The notes under the pieces were generated by a model, which worked only from the letters and a program-made list of their open reading frames with translations, had not been told where the DNA came from and did no database searches. Source: Colwellia sp. BRX10-3 (GTDB lineage: Bacteria; Pseudomonadota; Gammaproteobacteria; Enterobacterales; Alteromonadaceae). Taken from it: DNA of 64,000 nt. Shown piece by piece: positions 1 to 10,600 of the stretch; within the stretch, counting starts at the first letter, position 1; each line of letters begins with the position of its first letter. The position numbers and the translations under genes are program-made. The stretch covers positions 310,001 to 374,000 of the forward strand of contig NZ_JACGWA010000002.1 of assembly GCF_014077505.1 (NCBI RefSeq), in the 5' to 3' direction.

Positions 1-382
1 CAAGACGACTTTTCTATCATAATACCTGAGACTTAATCAGTAATATTTAGGATCACTTTGTGCGCATTGCGGAAGAAAAATTCTGAAATTTTTTAGGTAG
101 GTCGAAGACTGTACACCTGTTAGTTGACTTAAGCAGGTCGACAGTTAACTTAATAACCTTCGGCTTAGCGGACGTTCCATAAATTATTTTCGAGACTAAT
201 TTCAAGTTAAAAAAGCAAAATACAGTTATAGAACGTGAGCAATATCTATGACTGTAGCAAGCTCATTGGGGGACATTAGCTTTTCCATAAAGTTCTTGTT
301 GTACTTTTACCTGAGTTAAACGCATAAATCTGTCAATATTTAGGAAACTTGTTACAATGCTATTTTTGATTTTAGGTAGACT
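1..382. other. Gene-free left edge
   Basis: No reading frame with a credible start, ribosome binding site and protein-like composition is visible here on either strand. The stretch is AT-rich. A short plausible leader (GTAGACT directly before the ATG at 383) belongs to the next gene. No RNA gene or mobile-element end is recognised. Confidence 0.5.
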
Positions 383-712
383 ATGAATAAAAGTAATGAT
401 CCGCTACACGGCGTGAAACTTGAACAGATTCTAACCGAACTGGAGAAGAAAATTGGTTGGGATAAGATGGGTGAGTTACTTAATATTCGTTGTTTCACCA
501 ATAAACCGCGTCTTAAATCAAGTTTGAAATTTCTGCGTACAACCCCTTGGGCACGCAGTAGAGTTGAAATTTTATACCTAAAAACATTTTGTAGTAAACA
601 TAAAGAAACGGGAAAATTAATCAGGGGGATACTCGCCCAGAATACAGCTGTAGCAGAAATGACTTCCAGCAAGCCCGCTCCCTTTGTTTGGCCAACATCG
701 AAAAACAAATAG
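383..712 (+). CDS. VF530/DUF2132 family putative DNA-binding protein
   Basis: The first 65 or so residues match the small VF530 (DUF2132) family. They carry the family's hallmark stretches DPLHGVKLEQILTEL, NIRCFTN and SSLKFLRTTPWARSRVE. Family members are usually about 70-80 residues and have a compact helical fold with proposed DNA binding. This protein is 109 residues because it has an unrelated tail of about 40 residues after LYLKTF, ending in a Pro/Lys-rich segment. The family assignment is from memory of the signature. The cellular role is not established, and the neighbours give no clue. The start at 383 is the only in-frame ATG before the conserved block. Confidence 0.75.
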   Translation: MNKSNDPLHGVKLEQILTELEKKIGWDKMGELLNIRCFTNKPRLKSSLKFLRTTPWARSRVEILYLKTFCSKHKETGKLIRGILAQNTAVAEMTSSKPAPFVWPTSKNK

Positions 713-1192
713 ACTTAGGCCACACTGAAGACATTTTTATACTGAAAATTTTTGTATGTTTTGATCCACAGCGGACATGACTTAACAATCAAATTTCTCT
801 AGCAGTTTCCCGATAGCTGACGTTCCCAATAGATAAAAACTTTAAGCTTTTGATGGTTTTTTGCCAATAAGTCGTTCAGCCTCTATGTGAACTAAGCCAC
901 CATTACCTTCAGTCGCAAAGTTGCATTGGGATGACTTCAAAGTGCGCAACTTGTTAACCCTAAATTCCGCTTCAAGCTCAAAGCCGTCGGTGGTATTTAG
1001 TACCTGAACGCTAACATTTGCCACACTGCGGTCAAGTATAATCCTAAAAATGATATAAATTACATGTCAGCTTTGAGATTCTAAAAACTGACAACAGTAT
1101 TGATTTCATATTTTGTAGCACATAGAAAGACAAGGTCATAATCATTGATAAATTTAATGCCCCTTAATACAGACCTAACACCAAACCAGTAT

Positions 1193-2086
1193 CTAATTGA
1201 TTTTACTTTTAATCAGTGGATTCTTGAGTTCAAAACTTATTCTGTCAGCTAGATGTAGGCGGCTATATAAATGACCGAAGTGTTGGTCAAACATGGCCTT
1301 TAAGCTGCCATTTTTAATGATCAGTTCTAGCCCTGTATTTAGGTGTTTCGCGAGTTCAGGGTTGTTGGGGTTAACATAAAAAACTACAGGAAAATTATAA
1401 CGGAGCATTAATGTCGGCGCTATAGTTAAATCCAATTTTTCCAAATCAGCTTGTTGATATACTTGTTCAATTTCATTGGCTCCCAGAGCTAAATAGTCAA
1501 AGTCATTATTCACTAAATAATGAAAAATAGTTTCAAAATTACCGATTTCAACAGTGTTATATTGATTTGCTTTAAATAAAGTAACATCTGCCCAGCCAGT
1601 AGGAATTCCTGAACGCATTTTTTTCATCTCATCGGTCTGCTTTATTGCATCAAAACGTGCTGAATCTGTTTTGCGGATGATTAATAATCGCTGACCAAGC
1701 AAGCCCTGCATTATGGGTTTAGCGATTAAAATTTTGTTTTCTGTATTGAGTTTTGGGTTGCCTTGTACAGTGGCAAAAACATCAAATAATTGCTTGCTAA
1801 AAACGCTTGCTTCTTCACTAATTGATAGATTACGTTCATCGATATCAATACTTGTCTTCACCCCTGCAGCGCTGAGGGCAGCTTGCAGTACTTGTTGTTC
1901 GTAAAGTTGTCTTGAGGGCGTTTTATTGCCGTTCCAGAATGATACTTGATGAGCCTGCGCCGTCAGAGGTACCAGGAGTGTAAGACAAAGCAGATAATGA
2001 TGAGTCAAACAAAATAAATTTTTCAAAGGCAAACCTCTTAACAATAGATGGAAAAATGAAGGGCGAGTCAAGGTTGGTTTGAACAA
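1193..2086 (-). CDS. Periplasmic solute-binding-like protein (SBP family 3 fold)
   Basis: This is a 297-residue protein with an N-terminal hydrophobic segment ending in LVPLTAQAHQ, a likely signal peptide cleaved after AQA. The rest resembles the extracellular solute-binding family 3 fold, with a lobe switch around the VEIGNFETIFHYLVNNDFDY segment and a C-terminal block near GLELIIKNGSLKAMFDQHFG that is typical of this superfamily. Many marine bacteria carry orphan proteins of this type without ABC permease genes, and none are seen here. They may act as periplasmic sensors or as remnants of transport systems. The ligand cannot be predicted. The true start could be a later Met/Leu, because the predicted N-terminus before the signal is long (about 25 residues). 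Confidence 0.6.
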   Translation of the reverse strand: MFKPTLTRPSFFHLLLRGLPLKNLFCLTHHYLLCLTLLVPLTAQAHQVSFWNGNKTPSRQLYEQQVLQAALSAAGVKTSIDIDERNLSISEEASVFSKQLFDVFATVQGNPKLNTENKILIAKPIMQGLLGQRLLIIRKTDSARFDAIKQTDEMKKMRSGIPTGWADVTLFKANQYNTVEIGNFETIFHYLVNNDFDYLALGANEIEQVYQQADLEKLDLTIAPTLMLRYNFPVVFYVNPNNPELAKHLNTGLELIIKNGSLKAMFDQHFGHLYSRLHLADRISFELKNPLIKSKIN

Positions 2087-2603
2087 TGCCCAGTGCAGAT
2101 TAATCTCTTATATTATAATAAATTATTTTGCTTTCTAAAGACAATATATAAGCTTTAACTTTTAATATTAGGCGAACCTGACAATTTCCTCTTTTTCTTT
2201 TTCAGACAGGTAGTTTTATCAAAAATACATGTTGAAAAATGACTGTTTTCTTACTAAATTTCAAGCTTTAGTGGGCTATATTTGACAGTGAATTTTTTAG
2301 GCACATTCTATTTTTATTCTTTGTTTGCGCACTTTGAGATCATGCCGTTAAAATATTCTGAACGGCGGAAATGGTGGCCAAGCGGACTATTTATAGTGAT
2401 AAATTCACGACTAAATTAGGTCAGGTTTGTGGCAAAAGTGATTATTAGAAGTCAATCTCATTTAGTGATTGGTACTCAAGCATCATGTGTAGTCATACAA
2501 GCTTTAGATACAAGCTCTTATCACATTGTTAATAGTAATTTTCGCGATTTATTCATTGTTTGAAACAACTGTATTGACGGTAGCTTTTTACGTGGTAAAG
2601 TAA
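2087..2603. other. Long intergenic region upstream of dinB
   Basis: About 520 bp between the divergent solute-binding-like gene and the dinB SOS box. It is AT-rich and should contain the promoter of the minus-strand gene. No ORF with a ribosome binding site, tRNA or terminator hairpin was found on either strand. Confidence 0.4.
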
Positions 2604-2619
2604 CTGTGTTTATATACAG
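2604..2619 (+). promoter_or_regulatory. LexA (SOS) box upstream of dinB
   Basis: The sequence is CTGTGTTTATATACAG. It is an exact match to the gammaproteobacterial LexA consensus CTGT-N8-ACAG with an AT-rich spacer. It lies 51 bp before the dinB start codon, where it would cover the promoter. This agrees with dinB being an SOS gene in E. coli and relatives. Confidence 0.85.
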
Positions 2620-2669
2620 CTCGGTGTGATTGCTGACATCGTAAAGTTTATTATTATATGGAATGATAA

Positions 2670-3743
2670 ATGTTTGAAGCTAGCCATTCGCAAAAAAAAA
2701 TAATTCATATTGATATGGATTGTTTCTACGCTGCTGTTGAAATGCGAGATAACCCCGAGTGGCGAAATGTACCTATTGCTGTTGGTGGCAATGGGCCGCG
2801 TAGTGTCTTGTGTACATGTAATTATAAGGCGAGAGAATTTGGTGTGCGCTCTGCGATGCCAAACGCAAGAGCTAAAGCACTTTGTCCTGAGCTGATTATT
2901 GTTAATAGCCGCATGCCTGTTTATCAGCAAGTGTCACAACAAATTAGAGCGATATTCTTACGTTATACTAATTTGATAGAACCTTTATCGCTCGATGAAG
3001 CGTACCTTGATGTAACAGACTCGCATTTGTTTTTTGGCAGTGCGACCTTAATTGCCGAACAAATTCGAAGTGATATCTATAATGAGCTCAACCTCACCGC
3101 CTCTGCCGGTATTGCGCCGAATAAGTTTTTGGCTAAAATTGCGAGCGATGAAAACAAGCCAAATGGCCAGTGTGTAGTGGCTCCTGACAATGTCAGTGCT
3201 TTTGTCGCAGATTTACCGTTGAAAAAAATTCCAGGTATTGGTCCGAAAACTAGTGAAAAGTTAAAAGCCTTTGGCTTTGAAAACTGTGCCGATGTGAGGG
3301 CGAGTTCAGTCGCTAAACTACACACTATTGTCGGCAAGTTTGCTAATTCGTTATATCAGCGTAGCTTTGGTATCGACGATCGAGCACTAGAAACAAAACG
3401 ACTTAGAAAATCTTTGGCGATTGAAACCACCATGGCAGAGGACATTGACTCCTTTGAACAATGTCAGGCGATATTAATCAGTTTATTCAGCAAACTTAAA
3501 CTACGTTTAGCTAAGCATGACGATCGCGAAATTAGTAAACAAACAGTAAAAATCAAGTTTGCTGACTTCCAGCAAACAACGGTTGATATACAGTCAACCG
3601 CTTGTCTTGAAAATGTATTTATCGAATTACTACAAAAAGCGATGACTCGATCTAATAATCGAAAAGTTCGTTTGATAGGGTTGTCATTAGGTTTTTCTGA
3701 GAAAAAAAATAATGATAAGCAAAGTCAGCTAGTCTTGTTTTAG
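2670..3743 (+). CDS. dinB: DNA polymerase IV
   Basis: This Y-family translesion polymerase extends DNA past lesions and from misaligned primers during the SOS response. The 357-residue length is normal. The N-terminal metal-binding block IIHIDMDCFYAAVE and the catalytic SLDEAYLD motif (about residue 107) are both intact. The FLAKIASDENKPNGQ block, the helix-hairpin-helix KKIPGIGPKTSEKL and a little-finger domain follow. The C-terminus ends QSQLVLF, which fits the usual beta-clamp-binding peptide position (Q-x-x-L-x-F type). A perfect LexA box lies 51 bp upstream. The gene stands alone, with no operon partner. Confidence 0.97.
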   Translation: MFEASHSQKKIIHIDMDCFYAAVEMRDNPEWRNVPIAVGGNGPRSVLCTCNYKAREFGVRSAMPNARAKALCPELIIVNSRMPVYQQVSQQIRAIFLRYTNLIEPLSLDEAYLDVTDSHLFFGSATLIAEQIRSDIYNELNLTASAGIAPNKFLAKIASDENKPNGQCVVAPDNVSAFVADLPLKKIPGIGPKTSEKLKAFGFENCADVRASSVAKLHTIVGKFANSLYQRSFGIDDRALETKRLRKSLAIETTMAEDIDSFEQCQAILISLFSKLKLRLAKHDDREISKQTVKIKFADFQQTTVDIQSTACLENVFIELLQKAMTRSNNRKVRLIGLSLGFSEKKNNDKQSQLVLF

Positions 3744-3881
3744 CTTTTTTAAGTTAGCCTTAATCTAGTATTACTTTGCTTTGATATAAATATTGAAACG
3801 CTCTTTCAAATTGTTAAGCTAGTTATTATTGATGTTTGTGTAACTTAGTGGCATTCACTTAGATTGTAAGAGTAAGATTTT

Positions 3882-3905
3882 GATAACAGATAACAGATAA
3901 CAGAT
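3882..3905. repeat. GATAACA heptamer tandem repeat (about 3.4 copies)
   Basis: Three perfect tandem copies of GATAACA plus GAT lie between dinB and the next gene. The spacing is too short and too far from a start codon to suggest a known operator. It is listed as a simple sequence repeat only. Confidence 0.8.
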
Positions 3906-4048
3906 TGCTTTTGAGTCTGATTCATCTCTATTTCTCAAACTCTTATAACAATACCAAGTGGATCGATTAACAGCTGACTTTTTCTCATGAAAAAGTAGTA
4001 CACTTAATTAATCAATTTGGACTTATTTCAAAATACAGCCGGGTAATT

Positions 4049-4909
4049 ATGTTTAAAAAATCTTTAGTGGCAATAACAATGCTTTGCAGTGTTGCATTAA
4101 GCCTTACAGCAAATGCACAAGGCATGGCTGATGCAGAGATAACGGTGCAATCGGCAGCCGGCGACGTTTATATGTTGCAAGGCCCTGGTGGTAATATTGG
4201 TGTATTAGCAACAGACAAAGGTTTATTACTGGTTGATGACAAGTTTGCCCCGCTAGCTGAAAAAATTGAAACAGCAATGAAGGGCATTGAAGATAAAGAA
4301 CTTAAATATGTTATCAACACTCATTATCATGGCGACCATACCGGCGGTAATCAGTTTTTTTCCCATAAAGCACCAATATTTGCTCACGAAAATGTGCGTA
4401 GCCGCTTGAGTAGTGCTGAAGACCATCATGCTGAAAGCTTACCAGTAGTAACCTACAAAGATGGCATTACTATTTATTTAGCCAATGAAGAAATTCAATT
4501 AACGCATTTACCGAAAGGCCATACTGACGGTGACACTTATGTTTACTTTAAAAAAGCCAATGTACTACATACCGGTGATTTGTTTTTCGAAGTCGGCTTT
4601 CCTTATGTTGATTTAAAAAGTGGTGGCAGCGTAAAAGGTTATTTAGCGAGTGTTAAGCACATGCTAAAACACACACCTGATGATGTGGTGATTATTCCAG
4701 GTCACGGTAATTTGACTGATAAAAAGAGTTTATTAGCCTTTGCAGAAATGATGGAGTTTAGTATCAACAAAGTTTCTAGCGCACTTGCTGCAGGTAAATC
4801 TGAACAGCAAATACTCAGCGAAGGTATCGGTGAAAAATATCAGCACTTGTCTTGGGCATTTATTACTGAAAAAAAGTGGCTTAAAACCTTAATTACTGAT
4901 TTAAAATAA
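4049..4909 (+). CDS. Secreted metallo-beta-lactamase-fold hydrolase
   Basis: This is a 286-residue protein with a clear signal peptide (MFKKSLVAITMLCSVALSLTANAQG). The metallo-beta-lactamase fold is shown by HYHGDHTGGN (the HxHxDH zinc motif, near residue 92), a later zinc-binding His/Asp in KGHTDGDTYVYF and HTGDLFFE, and IPGHGNL. The spacing is like that of the broad QuiP/cyclase-like MBL subgroup that is common in marine bacteria, not classical class B carbapenemases. The protein should be periplasmic. The substrate is unknown; lactamase activity cannot be claimed from sequence alone. It appears to be a single-gene unit with its own leader. Confidence 0.8.
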   Translation: MFKKSLVAITMLCSVALSLTANAQGMADAEITVQSAAGDVYMLQGPGGNIGVLATDKGLLLVDDKFAPLAEKIETAMKGIEDKELKYVINTHYHGDHTGGNQFFSHKAPIFAHENVRSRLSSAEDHHAESLPVVTYKDGITIYLANEEIQLTHLPKGHTDGDTYVYFKKANVLHTGDLFFEVGFPYVDLKSGGSVKGYLASVKHMLKHTPDDVVIIPGHGNLTDKKSLLAFAEMMEFSINKVSSALAAGKSEQQILSEGIGEKYQHLSWAFITEKKWLKTLITDLK

Positions 4910-5140
4910 TCACTTTTGGTTGAATAACTCTAACAAGTTCGATTTGGTAGTTAAATTCAGCGCATTACTTTATTTGATCACTTAGTTCATTATGTTGTGC
5001 TAAGTGATTGAAAATATATCGACTATAAATGAAGTGCCATTAAGCAAAATATAATATCTTCGCATAGCTATTTCTGATCTATTCTCACTCAATACTTCTA
5101 ACTACAATGGCTTAATTATTACTTTAAGTAAGGTGAATCT

Positions 5141-6019
5141 ATGAAGTTAACTTATATGTTAAGTTTATTCGTTATTGTAACAATAATGAATTTATCAAAT
5201 ATCGCTTACGCAAAATCTATCGCAGATTACCCTGCACGTACTATAGAGCTAACTTTTAACGCTGACGGTAAACGTATGTCAGGCTTTATTTATCAAGCAG
5301 CAGGTATTGGGCCTCATCCTACCGTTTTGTTATTACATGGTTATCCTGGAAATGAAAAAAGCCTAGATGTTGCTCAGGCATTGCGTCGCGAAGGTTGGAA
5401 TGTGATTTTTTTTCATTATCGAGGCGCATGGGGAAGTGAAGGCGAATTTTCCTTTGTAAATGCCGAGCAAGATGTACAAACGGTTTTGCAATACATTAGC
5501 CGTGAAGACAACGCCACCAAGCTGCATATTGATCGCAATTTAATTTCCCTTGTGGGTCATAGTATGGGAGGGCATATGGCTATTGCAGGGATATTAGATA
5601 ATCAATCGGTAAACTGTGCGGTAGCTTATGACGGCGCTAACCTTGGTGTTAGTGATGTAGGTATAATAGCTGATCCTGAAACCACACTGCCTTGGAAGGA
5701 ATACAGTGATAGTTTGTTTATGTTAAATGGTTGGTCAGGCGACAAAGCTCAACAAGAATTGAAAGAACATAGTAAAGCGCTTAATTTGGTAAGAAGAGTT
5801 AAGACCTTAAACGGGCGACCAGTGTTACTTGTTGCGGCAGATACAGACGTTATCCCGTTGAAATCTCATATCGAGCCATTATTAGCAGCCTTACGTAATA
5901 CACAAGATAGTCATATTACTTATAAACTGATTGATGATGACCATAGTTTTAATTCATCTCGAACTGAATTAATTAATACTACACTTAGTTTTTTAAATAC
6001 AAAGTGTAAGACTAGATAG
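5141..6019 (+). CDS. Exported alpha/beta hydrolase (dienelactone hydrolase-like)
   Basis: This is a 292-residue protein with a signal peptide ending near NIAYAKS. The fold motifs are complete: an oxyanion-hole segment LLLHGYPGNEKS, the nucleophile elbow GHSMGGH, an acid in LVAADTDVIP and a catalytic His in DDDHSF. The family covers esterases, peptidases and dienelactone hydrolases, so the substrate is open. The AAGTAAGGTGAATCT leader gives a good ribosome binding site for the ATG at 5141. A strong terminator follows 30 bp after the stop, so the gene is monocistronic. Confidence 0.8.
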   Translation: MKLTYMLSLFVIVTIMNLSNIAYAKSIADYPARTIELTFNADGKRMSGFIYQAAGIGPHPTVLLLHGYPGNEKSLDVAQALRREGWNVIFFHYRGAWGSEGEFSFVNAEQDVQTVLQYISREDNATKLHIDRNLISLVGHSMGGHMAIAGILDNQSVNCAVAYDGANLGVSDVGIIADPETTLPWKEYSDSLFMLNGWSGDKAQQELKEHSKALNLVRRVKTLNGRPVLLVAADTDVIPLKSHIEPLLAALRNTQDSHITYKLIDDDHSFNSSRTELINTTLSFLNTKCKTR

Positions 6020-6048
6020 TTAATTAATCGCTTTCGATTAAAAAGAGT

Positions 6049-6084
6049 AAAGAGCTATCCAAAACACTTGGATAGCTCTTTAAG
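6049..6084 (+). terminator. Rho-independent terminator after the alpha/beta hydrolase
   Basis: A 12-bp perfect stem AAAGAGCTATCC/GGATAGCTCTTT has a short loop and sits just past the stop codon at 6019. A short U tract closes the stem. It may also work on the minus strand for the convergent mscS. Confidence 0.8.
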
Positions 6085-6215
6085 TTTATAGTACATAGGT
6101 GTACTAAGAATAACCGCTATATTATTTAACGGCATGGCGTAAGTCATTGAATTACATTTGATTCACAGGTAATGTCAATACACATAACCCTTTTACTTAA
6201 TGTATTGTTCAGATA

Positions 6216-7031
6216 TTAGCCGTCTTTATGAATGTGAACATCCATTTGTGGGAAAGGAATGTTTAGTCCTTCTTTTGCAAAGGTTTTATATACTTTCTCA
6301 TTCATTTGAAAGTATACGCCCCAATAGTCAGGTGCATTCACCCATGCTCTAACGGCAAAATTAACTGAACTGTCTGCCAACGCTGAAACGGCTATAAACA
6401 CATCTGGATCTTTTAAAATACGCTCATCTTCGTCGCATAATCGTTTAATAACTTCTTTGGCTTTGTCCAAGTCATCACCGTAACCAACACCAATTGTCCA
6501 ATCAACTCGTCTTTTCGGCTCAGTAGAATAATTAATCATTGATGATGTCGATAATCCACCATTAGGAATAATGATCGTTTTATTATCTGGGGTCTTCATA
6601 ATAGTATTGAATATCTGTATTTGAGAGACGGTACCGGTATAACCCTGCGCCTCTAATACATCACCCACTTTGAACGGTTTAAAAATAAGAATCATCACAC
6701 CACCAGCAAAATTCTGTAACGTCCCCGACATTGCTAAACCTACCGCTAAACCTAGTGCACCGATGATAGCGATAAATGAGGTCATTTCGATGCCTAACAT
6801 ACCAAGCACAGTAATAACTAACATTACCTTCAATAAGCCGTTAATAATGCCGGTTAGAAAAGGCTTTAATGATGGATCTGTACCGCTCTTATCTAAAGCA
6901 CCCTTTACCAAACGACCGATGACTTTTATAACCCAGCCACCAATGATCCATACCAAGATCGCACCAATCAATTTCGGACCGTAGAGAACAGCCATACTCG
7001 TGATTTGATTACCAATTTCTTCTGTATTCAT
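6216..7031 (-). CDS. mscS: Small-conductance mechanosensitive channel (MscS family)
   Basis: This 271-residue inner-membrane channel opens under membrane tension to release solutes on hypo-osmotic shock, which suits a marine organism. Three N-terminal membrane segments are visible. The pore helix is the Gly/Ala-rich stretch GALGLAVGLAMSGTLQNFAGG (starting near residue 91), followed by the conserved beta domain (FKPFKVGDVLEAQGYTG, IIIPNGGLS) and the alpha/beta C-terminal domain ending FPQMDVHIHKDG. The length is close to E. coli MscS (286). It is convergent with the alpha/beta hydrolase. Confidence 0.95.
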   Translation of the reverse strand: MNTEEIGNQITSMAVLYGPKLIGAILVWIIGGWVIKVIGRLVKGALDKSGTDPSLKPFLTGIINGLLKVMLVITVLGMLGIEMTSFIAIIGALGLAVGLAMSGTLQNFAGGVMILIFKPFKVGDVLEAQGYTGTVSQIQIFNTIMKTPDNKTIIIPNGGLSTSSMINYSTEPKRRVDWTIGVGYGDDLDKAKEVIKRLCDEDERILKDPDVFIAVSALADSSVNFAVRAWVNAPDYWGVYFQMNEKVYKTFAKEGLNIPFPQMDVHIHKDG

Positions 7032-7412
7032 ATTAAATCCCTAATTTAATTTTAGTGTTTAAAAATGGTTTTAAAGGCATGTTTGTTTTGCCTGATTTGA
7101 TTTCTTTTTATGTATTATGGTGAAAACTTTACTTGAGCAGTTACACAAGTTGAAAGTTACCATATGAATATAGGATAAAAATCATGATTATTCCTAAAAG
7201 GTTTTTCTGACAGCTTGATATATGAGGTATTTTAAAAAACATTTATCAGACTGAATGAAAATTTATGATCATGTTGCTATGATTTTTCATACGGAATATA
7301 AATGCTAGCGACTTTAAATTTTCCTAAAAAACTATGTTTGGATTAAATGTAGAGCTAATGAAATTTTAAATGCTTTATTTATGGCGATTACTATTTATAT
7401 GTTTCTGATTTT
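7032..7412. other. Intergenic region upstream of mscS
   Basis: AT-rich sequence that should hold the mscS promoter (minus strand). No coding, RNA or clear operator sequence is seen. Confidence 0.4.
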
Positions 7413-7438
7413 CAACCAACCAACCAACCAACCAACCA
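7413..7438. repeat. (CAAC)6.5 tetranucleotide microsatellite
   Basis: Twenty-six uninterrupted bases of CAAC repeats lie in the intergenic region between mscS (whose start is 382 bp away) and the end of the large lipoprotein gene. Tetranucleotide runs of this length are prone to slippage. This one is not inside a reading frame and is far from both start codons, so no phase-variable gene can be named. Confidence 0.9.
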
Positions 7439-7620
7439 TGTAATTTAAAGTATTGAAACTTGCTGATGCTACATATTTGTCATACTCATATGTTGAACTG
7501 GATAAAACCAAAGCCGTTTATGTCGGTATAATTAGACAATAAAAAAGTCGTATATGTAATTAATATATTAAAGGTGCTTTGAAATAAGTATTTGTTCTTA
7601 TAGCGTTTACTAAGCTATGC

Positions 7621-7653
7621 CATAAAAAAAACCGCATTATGCGGTTTTTTTTA
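7621..7653 (-). terminator. Bidirectional terminator below the large lipoprotein gene
   Basis: The stem AAACCGCAT/ATGCGGTTT is flanked by an A tract on one side and a T tract on the other. It therefore reads as a terminator on both strands. It lies 47 bp past the stop of the minus-strand lipoprotein gene. Confidence 0.85.
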
Positions 7654-7699
7654 TTTGCTCATCGGTCAGTAACAGTGACTAATAAGTTTTAGCTTGTCA

Positions 7700-10600
7700 C
7701 TATTGATGCGAGCGTAACTTTAAGGTTGATGTCGCCGCATCATATATAATAACGCGCTGAAGATCAGGCATAAAATAGTGCTGCTTAGGACCCTCAGCTA
7801 TTATCAACTCTGACCAAAGTTCAACCTGAGCTGCATTATATTTACTGTAAGTCATGCCCTGTGTTGGATCAAAGCGATAGAAGTAACTATTGTCACGGGT
7901 ATCTGTGGTGGTATTGATGGCTTGAACATTGGCATTGCCTTGCAGTAGGCCGTTGTCAGTGTAAATAGTGCCGTCAAAACTTGCCCACTCGCTGGTGCTG
8001 TTAGCGCTATAAACCGTATTTCCAGAATGACTCATAGCAAAGCTAGATAAGCCAGTGAAAGCTGCATTGATGTAGGCAGGTTCGTTCATTACTGAAATCA
8101 TTTCACTGGCATAAGCGTTATAACTTAGCGCATAGCGTTCCAGTGAGGTTGTTGATTGCTTGTAGGCCATAAATATATCAGCACTGTTCGCTTGGGCTGT
8201 AGTTGAAACAAAGTAGGCGTTCTCTTGATCCCAGTATTGTCGAACTAAGTTTAGGTCGGCATATTCAAGTGTTTGTGTAATAACAACCGGCGCGCCAGCG
8301 ATCATTTTTATCATGATAGGACGATATTCTACAGTGATATTGTCACTAGCTATTTGGCTAAACTCATAGCTGTTTAAATCAAATCGGTAATGATTTACAC
8401 GCGTCTGTTCAAGCTCATCTTCATCGATATAGGTTTCGCTATTTGATGCTAACAGCATTGAACCGTCAGGGTGAATCACTAAGTTTGTTAAATCTATATC
8501 AGCCAATGGAGATGTTGAAGTGTTAATTAACACACCAGAAATAACATGGTAGGTACTAAGTTCATCGCCTTTAGCAATATAAAAATAAGGCCGCATAGGG
8601 TCCAGCACAATGCCTGAGGTATTAAAGCTAATACTTGCAATATCTACGTCAGCACCATCACTTGCACCTTTATTAAAGGTGACATTAATGTTGCCCGATA
8701 ACGCAGATCCTTCGATAGTAGGTGTTAAAGTAATTACCGCACTATGCACGCCGTCGGTGGCAATATTAGCCGGTAATCCGGTAATAGTAAGCGTGTTGTT
8801 CGTGCTATTTGATGATAACGACAACCAGTTAACATCGGTTGTTGCTTGCCAAGAAATATTAGTTTCACTGTTATTTACAATATCCACAGTATGCACGAGC
8901 GTTTGCTCAGTTTCTAAGCTGTTAAAAGCCACTGACGAATAGTTACTGCTTAATCTTATGGCGTCAATTGCGAGTTCAACTGTGATCACTTTTGTCGTGC
9001 CACTCGCTGGGTCGTAAATCGAAATACTTGCAGACATTAAACCCCAACCGGTAATTAAACTACGATCGATATCGATTAAGAGAGTATCGCCATTTTCATC
9101 ACTTTGCTGCGTTAATAGCAACCAAGGTGCGCTGGCCGTTGCTTGCCAATCGGCGCCAACATTCGACAGTGTTAAAGTTTGCTGTGCTATGGCGCTGTCG
9201 CCAAAGTTAGTACTAAATGCTAATGATTCGTCTGAACTTGCAAATTGACTTAAATTAATAACATTTATGGTGTCAGTATTTGGTGATGGTAAAACAGCTC
9301 TGCTATCACCATTGGCTATTAACATTTTTGTTGGTTGACTTGAACCTAACTCAATACTATTAGCAATGACTTGTTGCTCGTTATACACATCAACTTTAAA
9401 ACCAGCCTCAGGGTCAAATATAACATAGTGAGGGCGGTCATTAGCCGTATGAGCAAGCGCTAAATTAATAATAGCTTCGTCGCTATTTAATACGCCATTG
9501 TCAGTGAATGTTGTGCCGTCAAAGCTGATCCACTGACTTGTTGGACTAATGGCGTAAATATTTTGTTCATCAGCAGTTACATAGAAATCGCTAATTTGCT
9601 CATTTTCACCTAATAGCTCAGGGCGATAGCTGTGGCTTATTTCCGTGCTGAGAGGGGTGCGACCAAAATCATTTACTTTAACTTCTATGCGCTTTATCGA
9701 CATTAAATCATCGCTAGAGCTTACATCTAAAGCGAATAGTGTTTGATTTTGTTCGGCAACATTAAACGCTCTAGCAAAAAAAGCGTTAGGACCATCAAAG
9801 CCAACACGCATTAGGTTTTCATCGGCAAACTCTAAAATTGCTGTCGCCACGAAGTAACGGCCATCAAGGCGAATAAATTTAACTGGCTCGTTGGTTATGT
9901 CTAGGTCCGCTAATTCAACAAAGCTCATATCACTTAAGTTGATTTTATATCTATGTGTTGTAGTTTCGCTGGTGTTTTCATCAATAACCGTAGTTTCAAT
10001 AGCCTTGGCAAACATCATGCTGGCGTCAGGGTGAATAATTAGCTGTTCTAGTAAGGTGTCTACTGGCGAAATCACAGTGGTTGATAATAATTCGTTGGTA
10101 TATAAATGGTAGCTGCGTAGCTCGTTGCTGGTTGCAACATAATACTGTGGTAATAAAGGGTTAGTGGCTATACCATCAGTATTCGCGATAATGTCTAGCG
10201 TGTTATTTTCAGTGTTCAAATCAGATTTATAAAAGCTTACTTGAATAGATTCTGCCATAGCGGCGGTTTGCTCATTGCCACTTAGGATTATTTCAGCCGT
10301 TGTTGTCGCGTTATTTGTTAAGGCGCTGCTATCGGCTGTAATGGTTAATTGATTGTTTTCTGCGTTAGGTGTCAGTGTTAACCACGCCGCTTCAGTGGTT
10401 GCTTGCCAGCCCCAAGGTAAAATACTATTTGAGTTGATATTAAGCACAGTTTGGCTGTTGTTGATATTACCTGTTTTCGCAAGTGCAACGTTTGCTCTAT
10501 CAGCAAATAAATGTATGTTGTCTAAGCTTAATTCAACTGGATATTCTGTTGTACCTAGCGGGCTGGTAATATCTATAGTTGCTGGAAAAAAACCTGATGC

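Noticed and set aside
842-1024. 60-residue ORF on the minus strand
   Set aside because: It starts with GTG, has no ribosome binding site and no recognised similarity. It could be a remnant, but this cannot be supported.
4049-4909. Acquired class B carbapenemase
   Set aside because: The zinc motif is shared by the whole MBL fold. Nothing in the sequence or neighbours points to beta-lactam resistance.
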